Origin: Tigriopus japonicus
Taxonomy: Eukaryota > Arthropoda > Copepoda > Harpacticoida > Harpacticidae
Reading direction: 5' to 3'
DNA length: 64,000 nt
NCBI GenBank assembly: GCA_010645155.1
Contig: JAAGOF010000243.1
Location: 284,720-348,719 of the forward strand
Shown one piece after another: positions 28,513 through 41,100 of the stretch; the stretch's first letter is position 1; the number at the start of each line of letters is the position of its first letter. The notes beneath the pieces were generated by a model. The model was not told the origin of the DNA, ran no database searches, and worked only from the letters and a program-made list of their open reading frames with translations. Both the position numbers and the translations under genes were made by a program.

Positions 28513-31500
28513 ATGTTGGAACCAAGTTCAAGTGAAGAAGAGGATGAGGATGTTCCACGTCAACAAGTCAACAAAAAGGCCCCGCCCAATGGCACCGTTT
28601 CCAGTGGAGGTGGGCCACCAGGTGGAATGGGCGGCAACAGTGTCGATTACCCCAAGTCCACTCCTACAAGGTAAGCTTGAAGACTCGAGCCTCCAATGTT
28701 TAGAAAAGTTATAAAGCGGACATGTTTTGGGATTGTCAAGTTGGCAAAATAATCCCTCTGTTGATTCATGGTTTTTGGGAAGGCCTTGGTTGGCCTTCAT
28801 TGGAGCCGTGTGAGTCAATTTGGAAACTTTTTCCGACTTGTTTGCGTTCGGAGTAGGAACAAAACAAGTTAATTCGTTTCGAAGAGCTTCGGTTAGCTTG
28901 TCTACAACACTTCTGAACTTGTTCTTTGATGTTAAATTGCTGCCGAAGGCTTTTAGATTCAACAAGAGATTGCATAATTTTGATCGAAGTCAGTTTTTTT
29001 TTTTAATTTAAGCGAGATCGTGCAACAATTATTTTTCAAAGTTTTTGAAGTCGAAAAGAGTGAGAAATGTGAGAAATGTGATTGATTGATTGATTGATTG
29101 ATTGGTCTATCTAGTATTAAACCATGGTAATATTTTTTCGTGTCATGATAATATATCCAATCCACTTTGATTGGTTTATTACGCTCTTTGGCGCAGTTGT
29201 TTCTCAACAAGTGCACCGAGGAATTTTATCGGTAAAAACTTCATGTTAGAAAAATGTGCTTTATTCACAGTCATAATCGACAAAGTCTGTTTTTGATCAT
29301 TTGTAGAAATCAGGAAAAGTTGGAAATATCTGCTCGTTTTTACGACATCCAACGTAGCAATTGTGGCTTAAGGACAAGATTCAATCTCGCACTTTGCTTT
29401 TGTGTTGGATCTATCTTTTGTCTCCTAAAATCAAAGGGCTTTCTGGAACGTCCTCTTTGATAGTGCCTTAGAATTGCGTTGTAGCTAATCCCCTTATTCA
29501 AGGTCCATCATGAGAGATTATTGAGCCGTTCCTAAATGTAACATAATCCGAAATACAAGCCCAATTTAGTCCCTCCCCACAAACGTACTTTTGTAGAACC
29601 AGGTTCACAGCAACCACCCACCAAGTTGGTGGCCATCAAGGGCAGATTGGGTTGGACGAAAATGTGCACCACATTGAGACCCCCTGAAATAGAATCCACG
29701 AAAAGGAGATTAATATAATGGGTCCTTCTCGTTCCTCCGTTCTTTTGGCCTCAAAAGAGCACTCTGAGGATCGCAATTGTTCAATTTGGCAGCTATTTCA
29801 TAAACACTTGATTGATGATTTCAGTGCTCCCAATGCCACGACAACGGATGGTGGACGAAGTGGAACCGGTCAAGGAGGTGCCAAACCTGGTGCACAAGAT
29901 CATCCGGGATCACCCCAACTTAGTCAAAACGATGACAAAAATCTCACTGAAGCGGAAATTAGGGTAATCTAGCCTTGATTATCTCATTTGGAATCCCGAC
30001 TAACAATTATTAAGCACTCATCAAGGTGACGAGCCATCACGCCATGCTTCAATACCGTGACATGATGTTTATAAAATGCTCGTGGTCCATGCCTGGATTT
30101 GTTTTTCATATGGCTTATTTTCCACTCACTCTTAGTTCGTCTGTCCTTTATTGGTGCCTAATTCTGATGGCCTTGAGCCAATAGCTAATCGTCCTTCTTT
30201 TTATTAGGAGAAGCAAGAACGCGAGGAGCAAGACCGGAAAAAGCGGATCCAATTGTATGTGTTCGCACTTCGAGCAATTGCTTACACTTTCAACGCCAAG
30301 CAGAGCACGGATATGCAGAAAAGGCATCTCAAGGTCACCAAAGAAGGTCATGACAAGATGAAGGCCAAAGTAGAAGTAAGTCAGATTTTGGCATGCTTCA
30401 AGTGGTTTGAAGGATCAATGCTGCCAGACGCACTGAGAACTTGTCGTTTGCATACTACATGTATATGCAGTAAGAACTGTCTAGAGATGTCTTAATGGCT
30501 TTTCTAGAGCTTCTTGAGAGGAGAAACCCAGATCCCAACGGATGAGGCTTTCCAAGCGTCGGTACAACATTATCGGGATGTCTTCCTACGAAGCGAACGA
30601 ATTGCCACAATTGTGGCTGGCGGTGCCTTAAGTCAACATGACTGCAGAGAAGTGTTCAGGTAGGTTTAAATATGGCTTCCAAGCTAAAGCTCAAACATCG
30701 TTTATCAACAATGCTTGGATCCCTCGGTTGCAGACATCAAATAGAGAAGCGGATACGAACCTTGCCCGAGATCGATGGATTGAGCAAGGAGACCGTTGTG
30801 ACCTCATGGATGGCCAAATATGATGCAATTATGAAAGGTGAAGCTTCAAATTGAGAGCAAAGAGAAGAGTGAATTTTGGACCTTTTTTCCTCACTTCCTT
30901 GCAGAAGATGAAGCTCGAAGGCCAGGTCAAAGACCGACCACGGCCATGCTTGGGAATGAAGTCCTCAACAAGGAGCAACTCTACGATCTCTTCCAGCAAA
31001 TTCTCGGCGTCAAAAAGTTTGAGCACCAACTTCTTTACAATGCCATGCAGGTACGAGATGCTCATTATACTACCTACTACACTCATATTTCATTTCGGAG
31101 AGCAACCTGGAAATGGTTATTTCGAATCGGTTTTTGACGTCGCCCACTAGGGTTTACCATAGTTTTAGAGAAGGAAAGGAACTTGGAAAAGGAAAACGAA
31201 GCTCAATCAGCCTTGAGCATGCGTTATTACGTCAATATTTTTGGAGAAAATCTCAATATCCAAAAAGCTAGAGGGGTTAAAAATATCATGTTCATACAAC
31301 ATCGGTAAAAAAGCCAGGAAAGAGCAAAGTTTGCCCCTAGAGGGAAATAACAATTTCTTTAGAGAAAGAAATAGCCTCTTTTTAGTGCGTACTTGACTCA
31401 AAAGATAGGAGAATCAAGCAAGTCTGATGAGATTTTCCTTTTTTTCTGAGGAATTCTTCCTTCTTTTACCTTATTCTCTTTCAGCTTGAAAATTCCGACG

Positions 31501-32111
31501 AACAAGCAGCTGCAATCCGAAGAGAGTTGGATGCTAGACAAGAAAAACTTCAAGAGATGCAGAGGGTAATGTTCATGATTTGATTTTCCATCAAATTCAA
31601 TAAAATTAACTCTCTCAACATTGCTTATTTTTCTCAACCTTTCATGACATTTCTTCAAATTCTTCATGAAGGACACATGTCATCATTAAACTTGTTGTTT
31701 CTTGAGACGTCCCTTAATTGTCTTTGTTGACATTTTGATTTACCATTCTTATAACAGGGTGGCAGTTTTGAAGTAATCAAATTTCCCTCTTATGACAAAA
31801 TCCAGTGTACATCTACCAGGAACAAATTTGATTATTTCTCAGAGTTTAGATTATGCAGATCTCCTCGGTACGAGGAAAGTTGGCATTAAGTTCTGAATTG
31901 CAAATGTAGAATAGTTGCGGCAACTTGTCCTTGTTTATTTTCAGAATAAGAAACTCATGCCCAAGTTCGTTCTCAAAGAAATGGAATCCCTTTATATAGA
32001 GGAGATGACCCAACAGATTAACACTCTCAAATCCAATTTGGAAATGCTTCCAGTTCAACAGAGCAAGCCCTCCGAGTCCAAATATGGGCTTCCAAAGTTC
32101 AAGCGAAACAA
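28513..32111 (+). CDS. Cadps: CAPS N-terminal region (exons 1-8)
   Basis: Exon 1 opens with the acidic serine-rich start and a glycine/proline-rich spacer. Exon 2 is low-complexity G/S/Q. Exon 3 begins [19 protein letters not shown], the start of the conserved part, followed by [12 protein letters not shown]. Exons 4-8 carry [22 protein letters not shown] and [11 protein letters not shown], typical of CAPS before the C2 domain. Intron 1 is 1.15 kb and the others here are shorter than about 440 bp. Confidence 0.9.
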
Positions 32112-35100
32112 GTGAGACCATCTTTCTTATGTCGTTAGATAGATTGCCTTTGGCACACAACAGAGCTCATTTTATCCTTCATCTGAGGAAAAGAGACTAG
32201 AACATTGAATAAGGACTCAAACTCTGGCCAAACTCTTGAAGCCCTTGTCTTTTCCGTTTTCCCCCACAAGTAGTTCCAAACTGTGGGTGGGTGTACATAT
32301 AGTAAATACAGTACATTTGAACCATGTTAGTCATAGTTTGTAGTGATGGATCGAATTCGGTTAAGTCACCGTAACCGAAACTGGCACAAAAAACTAGTAC
32401 CATAACTAATTGAATTTGGGAGGAAATCTGACAGTCACGCAATGGCTATGAATTTTTGAAAAGCTTACTTGCTTTAAGTATTTAGTCAACCCATTACGGT
32501 TACGGTTTGGGTTGAGGGCTATTTCGATCCATCACTAGTCACAAGTTCCTTTTTCAAGACATTGGAACTTTGCCGTGTCAGCAAAACAGTCTCTTTAAAA
32601 AAACACTTCTCACCCACGATCACCGAGAAGTTTGTACATGGCCTAAAAATTTAGTCTCCATCTACATAAGCGTGTCTTGTCCATCCATCCACCATGTAAT
32701 TAGAGAATTGAGGACCTCAAGCCCAATAAGCTCTTGAGTGATACATGTTCAACTTTACAGCAAACGTAGGAACTCGGTTCTCAGGTAAAGAAACCAACCC
32801 GATATGCATAATGTTGCTCGATTGATCATACAAGGGTGCTTTGGGGGGAATTCAACTTGCTACTCACTCACTCGCGCACACACTTACTCACTCATTCATT
32901 CACTTAAGCACTCATTCATTCACTTTGTTCCATGCCATAAATCATTGTTTCTCTCCAAGCTTGTACAAGTACAAAATTCTGGGTGCACCTCATTTCCAAA
33001 TCATCTGCCCTTCCTTATTCGTCACGGTTTCTCTCATGGATCATTCATTACGAATGGCGTTCATGGGTGAAAAGACCGGGTGTAATCATTCCCTCTCCTT
33101 GCCCTAGTACAATAATCTTAATGTGACAGACAGTCCCTTGAGCCGGCTATTATGTAGCTAGGCCTACTTTTACCATTTGAGCTAGTGTTCCCTAGTAGAC
33201 GCTTCTCATGTCTTGATATATTTCGACTTTATTCTTAAATGTTACATGGTATATCTTACTTGCATTCCCCTTTCAGTTGCGACCCAATGCACGACGTTTC
33301 TTACGTAGAAAGGTTCAGGTCATTTAGAATAAGATCTCGTAGATCCTATCGAGCTCTCTCATTGACCCCAGACAGGTGATCCCTTACACACGCTACGTAC
33401 TACCTCCAAACAACTTCCAATCAAGTCGAAAGTTCTCCTTCAGTTAGTTGAGCAATTTATGGCCTTTCTTCCTGGGTGCATGTTGCACACAAGGAGGGAA
33501 GTCTTTAAATGAAAGCGGAATTGAAGGATGGACTCATCGGTTTTTACGTAGAATAGATTCCTCGTGTCTTGTGAAAAGAAAGTAAAAGACCAAATATCGA
33601 CACAAAATTATGAACCCAGCATGTTCAACAGGGTGAACCTGTTCATCCGTGGTGTCCCAAAATCACTCAAAGTTTTATGCAAGAGTGGAAATGACAAAAA
33701 ATTAGTCGGCTAAATTTCCAAGATCCAATGTACTGGGAAATTTCTGACAAAACAGTGATTTTTTAGAGGGGCCCTTCTTGATACTTTTGCAATCAATATT
33801 CTGGGTGCAAAAAAGTTTGAAGCCTCTGATTTTGCAATTTTGCAGGCTCAAATTATGGTTTAACAAGTTTTGGGCTACCTTTCGCTTTTAGACATTGGAT
33901 ATTATCTAAATTAACCACATTTCTCCTTTGTCTTCACCCAGAAAAATGAGACCTGCAAACTGTTTTTCTTTGTTTTAACCCCAATATGAAGGAACACTTT
34001 AACACGTCAACTCTTCAGGACTTTTTTTTTTTCATCAAAGACTCGAGACTTCAGTATTCTACCCTGAAGGTCATGATTCATTAGCGGACAAAAACATTGT
34101 GAGTCCCGGAGGCCCAATGGCGACTGAAAACGTATTTGTCTGAAGGTTTTGTCCATTAACGTTGGATGTATCATTTACATGAAGGAAATCCTCGTTTCGT
34201 CCCCAAAGAACAGTTCATGTACAAATGTCCACAAGGCTATCTCTACATGTGCTTATTTATGACTTTTTGGGTGCAAGGTTCTTGAACATTATCTCAGCCG
34301 TATATTGCACTTTCAAGGAATCTAGAATCCTTTTTTGGCATAAAGAACACTTGAAGCCACTCGTGTTGGTAAATTGACCAAAGAAATAGATTATACCTTC
34401 CTTGAATTGCGTCTGACCTTTGCTTAACGACCTTGCGTAGTTGAATAGTTTCTCAAATCTAACATCAAAACAGTTCTTAAAGGCCTGATTGATTTTTCAG
34501 TCGGTCTCAAAGCCAAATGTCAAGAGCAGAGGACGATGACACGCACATAACCTCTCTTTCCAAATCGGACGTGGTCCTCAGTTTTCAAATCGAGGTAGGT
34601 TGGCACTTGACATCCTTGTTTAGAAATATGACCTTCATCCGGCCTTTTTTGCATTTTGTGTTGTCTCAGGTGGTGGTTCTCGAAGTTGCCAATCTCAAGT
34701 CCGTGCCAAGTGATCGCATAATCTATTGCACCATGGAAGTAGACAATTCCAATAAGTTGGTCACGGATCAGGTGGAGGCCTCTCGTGGGATGTGGGATAC
34801 TCAAGGAGACTTCAGCACGTCGCATCCACTCCCAACGGTGAAGATTAAACTTTTGACGGAAAACTCGAGTATGTTGGCCTTGGAGGATAAGGAACTCGGG
34901 AAGGTCATTATTCATCCCACGCCTCTCTCCAGCAAGGTTAGCACTACTTCCATCTTAGACATACATTACAAATACTGCAATAGACCATACTTCTAGACGT
35001 TCCATTGTGAAACGAGTATGAGCTGAATCTGCATTGGCCGCAAGTCCAATTACGATAATGCACAACACTTGTTGCACACCCAATGGTCAATTTCACCTTT

Positions 35101-38100
35101 GAGTGCATATTATGATTATGTTCCAGGCACCCGAGTGGCACAAGCTGAACGTTTCAAGAGGCTCGTCAGACAAAGATCTCAAATTGAAAATCGCTGTTCG
35201 CATGGATAAGCCTATGAATATGAAGCATTGTGGGTGAGTAATTGGGTATGCACTTACATACTAGATTTAAGCTCCCCCATTTCCAAGAACGGACCCAACC
35301 CTACTTAAGGCCAAACGCAAGCTAAATGGGATCATATTACATTATTCCTTCCTTTGAATCCAGCTATCTCTACGCTATGGGAAAGAGTGTATGGAAGAAA
35401 TGGAAGAAACGCTATTTCGTGTTGGTCCAAGTGTCCCAATACACGTTCGCCATCTGTAGTTACAAACAAAAGAAATCGGATCCCAGTGAGATGATGCGTC
35501 TAGATGGGTACACCGTCGATTATATCGAGCCTGCTGGAGGTGAGGATTTAGGAGGCTCATTTTTTGTTAGATTGGGCAATACTCGGTTATTAAAGATTAC
35601 TTGCTTCGAGTGTATGTATTGTGCATATGCATCTCATCATCATCATCATCATCATCACCATAAGCTATGTAATCATAATCGTTTGTTGCGAATGGCACTC
35701 GGCTATTGACTTTCAACCTTTCCTTTTTGAATGGTTATTGATTGACAGAAATGAGTGTTTCCATTGTGAATTCTCTTACTGTAGATTGGGTACTTCCAAT
35801 CTGGTTGCTTCCCAAGGGATTTTTTGACAGCCGGTAGTTTTTAAACGAACAAGTGTTCCTTTACATCGAGGCTGCCTTCATAATTCTTTGCTGTTGACTT
35901 TTTTAATGCAGACACATCATTCAACAATGGACATCTAAATTTACAAAACGTTCATTCTTGCACATCTCAAAACCTGATGTTTTTTAAAGATGATATGACG
36001 GAACTCTGAGGTGAAAAACACCTGTAAGAATAATATTCTTCTAAAGCATACTCCAAACATACTCCAAAGTTTTTAAGCCATAATCCTTTTCTGTTTTCCT
36101 CGACATATTCTGTCACTTTGAATGATTCTTCAAAAACGATTTTACAAATGGATTTATTTTTATGTGATACAATTTTAACAAAACTTGATAATTTCACTTC
36201 CACGGTTGTTTTCTTTTGATTATGGTTCTCTAATGCAACATCAAACATCCACAACAATAGCAACCACTTGTATCATAAAGTGCCCTGAATGTTTGTTTCA
36301 TCATCAACAGCATCATGATCATATTAATGAACAAATTATCACGTAGTAGTGCTCCTACTCAACATGGACGCGTAGATTAACCTCGAACACTGTTTTCTTG
36401 TTTTCAGCCATGTTCTTCCATATGAGTAAGTATCACTGATTGTCACGCAATTTTCACACATCTTTCCTCTTCTACAAAGCCTTTTCTAGCCAGTGGGCCC
36501 GCCCTTATTCTCAGATATTACTGTACCTCCCACCCTCTCGAGACCCTTCCAGTTCGATAGCAAATCCCATCTATTGAGCCACAAAATACAATAAAAACCC
36601 ATTGAGTCTGTAAATAAAACGCTCACACTCATTATCACACTCTAAATACTTTCACGGCACGCTAAATCCGTAATGTTGGGCTGTGCTTTCTCTCTCTATC
36701 TCTTTCTCTTCCTGAAATTTGTGTTTGTTTCTTCACTATTCCAATATTATCATGATATTACCTGATATGTCTATCTATTATCTACATACATATACTCTCT
36801 ATCCAGACTCGAAAGGAAAGCCGAAAAAACATGGTAAAGATATTGAACCCCAGTTGTTCATCTCAAGAACCCAACGTAGCGTTTTGCAATTTTCATTGTA
36901 GGCTAGCAAAAAGGGAAACAACCAGTCCGAACCAAAGCTTCATCTTGGAACTCAATTCCATCTGATGAGCTACGGTTTGTTCCTGTGATCCTTTTTGTAT
37001 TGGTTTCTTGCATTATTTAGTCCAACAGATTAGCTGAACAAAAGTTGTTGTTTTTTTGGATGAGAGTGAACTCAATATTGAGCTATGGAGACCAGACGTC
37101 AAACCAAAGAACGTACTTATAACCAATCAACCCACGATTACTACCAAAAGACAATCATAATCTGGTCTTCTGCAAATGTACAACGTCCGTAGATCACTTG
37201 CCTTGATTCTTTCCATTTGGAACGCTAGGTAGAAAGTACGTTACCGAAACCATTTGGGCTTATGCTCCATCATAATGAGGTAGTAATATTTGACCAACCG
37301 GGTCTGCAATAAGAGTTGGTGCAGTTCTAAAAAGGTTGCCGGAGTTTCAGAGAGATGAGATACAGATTTTCAATAAAATGTGTAAGGAAGTTGTTCCAAC
37401 AACTATTTGTTTTGTGAATTGCTTTCATAACTCAATTAATACAATGGACCAAGAAGCACAAGAATCATGGAGTGGGAGGCTAGCAATGAGAATAATGATT
37501 TCCAGTAAAAACGATTCAATTACGTTCTTCTGCAAATGAGACCTTGCATATGCTGACAAAAATACGTATTTCCATTTTCAGCTCTATCGAACGTCGGAGA
37601 CAAAAGTTATGCTCACTCAAATTCAGTGCAAATCCTACCGAGAATGAATGAACTAGTCCTTTTGTAGTAATCGTTTTACCACAAAAGGGCGAGTTCATTC
37701 ATTCTATGCTCTCTTCAGTACATAAGTTTGAGAAGGCATAACTTTTCACTCCGGCATTCGATTGGGCTGAAATTTGATTTTTTTTTTTAATTTCTCAATG
37801 CAAGCCAGGTCTCATTTTCAGAAGAACGCAAATGGTTCGTTTCTGCCGGAAATCATAATTCTCATTGCTAGTCTCCCATTCCATGATTTCCGTGCTGCTT
37901 GAATGGACGAAGGATCCCAGGGTTGCGGTCTTAAATACCTCAGATGTAGGCCTCCAACAAAAGGTCGTTACAAAATGACAAAACCCATTCGAAATACGGC
38001 CATACACGATATCGTGAGACTCGGATCCGACAATGATCGAAGATAACTGAAAAGTCGCGGCCAATTGCCACTTAACTGAACAGTAACTTCTTTTTATTAT

Positions 38101-41100
38101 GGACATTGGTCAAGAAGAGCCCACGAGGCAAAAACAACGTTTTTTTTAACTTAGTCCAAAGCGAAGAAAATGTAAGACACTAAACTAGATCAAAAGCCAC
38201 TTTTATATCTTTGTGGTTTACTCGTGGCTAATGGAAAAAAATGGAAAAGGCTTGTGAAATTTCAAGGTTTTGGAGGATTCGCGTAATCCACATGCTATTA
38301 AGCAAGCAAATATTCGCGAGCGTCCACTTGATTGGATATTTGAGTATATCACATGTGAAGAACACATGATGTCGCATTTTAGGTCGCTTTCAATTTCGAT
38401 AACCACAATCTTCAGAACTATCCACTTTTAACATCGAATAAGAGCGCTAAGATCTCTTTCTTACACTTTTCTTTGGAGATTCTTAAACGACGTCTTAATG
38501 AACTGCTCCTGGGCCCAAAAAGGCATTGCCCCTAACTGTTTCTAGACCCGGTTGCTTTAGTTAATCAAACACCAAACAAGACAAAACCACAGTTATTGAA
38601 GCATTTCGACATCAGTTTCAAGTTACCAAGAGGCGTTCCTTGCATTAGTTGAACTTTGTCCCAAACAGGACTTGGCATCACGTACGTACCTTTTTCAGAG
38701 CTGTCTCGAAAATCCAGATCGACGGACTTTCAAGTAGCTCCATTCAGTGAAAATTCATTCACAATTGACTCTTTTAACATCGATCGTGATCGTTTTCGGT
38801 GCATTTGGTAGAGGCTCATCGTTGCGATATCATCCCTTGATTTCGCCTCCTTTGCCTCATTTTCTAGATCTCGAGGGTGGCAAACATTTCTTTAACACTG
38901 TTCGAGAAGGCGATTCTGTTCTTTTTGCCACTGAAGACGAACAGGATGCCCACAATTGGGTCATGGCCTTCTATCGAGCCACTGGACAAGCCCATAAACC
39001 CACACCACCTGTCACCACCGGTAAAAGCTCTTCAGTCACCAAGGCCCAAGGAGGTAAGATTGGATCTTGAGATTGACCTTTGAGTTGGAATTGAGTTTCA
39101 AATTCCAACATTATTTGATGTTTTAGCTGACGCGGATCGGGCGCGAAAACATGGCATGGAAGAGTTCATTGCGGCTGATCCGATCACGTTTGATCATCAT
39201 GCCTTATTTGGTCAACTGCAAACCTGGTCCTTGGATTGGAGGCTAGATGATCCCTTTGCATCTCTGGTAAATTGAATTTGGAACATGATTGATGTCACTT
39301 GAAACAAGAGGAATGTGCAACTATTGATGTTGTAATGCAGGGTTGGTTCACTCCGGGACAACTCTATATTTTGGACGAGTATTGCGCTAGATATGGAGTT
39401 CGAGGATGCTATCGACATCTCCGTTTGTTGGAAGATCTGTTGAATTGCTGCGATAAGAATGTGATCATTGATCCCACCTTGATCCACTATAGCTACGCAT
39501 TTTGCGCGGAACACGTCCATGGAAACAGGTATACACTAAAAGTCAACCCTTAAGTTTGCAGGAATATTATTATTTATATGTTTCGTTTCTACTACTAAAG
39601 TGCTGGGCCAAGGTATGTGGGCCTGTAACGGCTATTTTGGCTTCTCGAGCACAAACAATCCTTGACTTGACGAACTTCTTCTTGTTACAATCTACTTCTA
39701 TTTTTTAAACTGAGACCCTTTTTTTTCTTTTTGAGACACTCGGTATCTTCTCATGGCTCTATTGATCTTATTGCTCCCCTTGGTTAAATTTTTCAAACCA
39801 TTTACTGGTTTCCATTGAGAGTACATTCTTTATCATGGGCCCGAATTACGGCTCCACACTCACAGAGCTTCAATGTTTTGATGCTACATCTATTTCCGAC
39901 TCTTTGCACATTAATTGATTTCATTTTCCGTTTAAAACGAATACCAACTTGACGCTTGAATCGATTTGTCCTTTCTCCTTTGGCCTTGACATTGGCGTGT
40001 GTTCCATTTTTTCTTTGACTGCTCGAACAAAACAAAAGACCGTTTCTTTGTCTGTGTTGCTACCCACAATTCACTCACCAACTGTTATACAAGATTAACA
40101 TCCATTATTCAAGCTGTTCATTCAAAGCTCTTGACTTTTTTTTTTTGAATTTTAACAATGGGTCAACTGTTTTGGCGCCATCTTTCTGCAGCATGTAGCA
40201 ATTCCGCATCCTTCAGCCAAAATGAAACAGGGTGCGAGGGCATTTTATACAATTCAAACCAGTTACAGATATCTGATGCCGAATGAATATTGCATCACCA
40301 AAACTCTTCAATGTGAACTATCAGGACTCTCTTGTTTTCTTTGTTTACTACAGCGTGACTCAAAATCCTCTGGGAGACTTCTCGAACTCGCCTAATGATG
40401 TTAACAACAGGTGAAGATGCCACAAAGAACAATGACCACTTTAAACATCTCTTATCATTATATGGTTCAATTTGAATTTAACTGAATGTGGAATGATCTT
40501 TATTCAAAGTCATTGCTGTTCATGGCATGTTTTTTTAAAATTAGAATTACACTCTTAGGTGCTTCAATTCCAATTGACAGTACGGCATTGATAATGTCAA
40601 ATGATATTGATACTCACCAGTACGGTACTGTTGAAGTAGACTTAGGCATTAGAAAAGTCTATTGCTACTCAGTTAAGAGGGATAAAAATTGCAACTATCA
40701 ATTACCAATGCCAACTAAAGAACAGGCTTATTTTTACACTATCTTGTAAATATATCTTGGGGAAAAGTGTTGATAACACCATGTAAAAGAAAACATGCCA
40801 AAAGCAATAATGAATACCATTGAAAAACATGAACTTTTTTATGCGCACTTAAGAACTTCATCACTTTCTTAGATGTCTTGCATTTTAAGCTAACACAACA
40901 CAACAGCACTTTGGGAAAAACGCTTGGCCTATTCAGATGATGATGATGTGTGTGACACATTATGTATGGTGTTAATGCTAATGAATAATTGGTTCTGTAC
41001 AATGTTGTGCTGATTCATTTGGAAGTTGTCAAACTTCTTCCCAAGTCACTTTCCACTCTTATATTTCCAAACTAAATGGTATCTATCATCTTATTTCATT

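Noticed and set aside
34520..34915. Minus-strand 131-codon frame over the C2 exons
   Set aside because: It is antisense to conserved CAPS coding sequence and has no family pattern.
36902..36980. Possible exon after TTCATTGTAG reading [19 protein letters not shown]
   Set aside because: Entered in phase 1, as the CAPS junction requires, it gives an immediate TAG; only phase 0 is open, which does not fit exons 12 and 13.
40486..40749. 87-codon frame in the CAPS intron between exons 15 and 16
   Set aside because: It has no splice signals in a matching phase and no conserved motif; treated as intron sequence.
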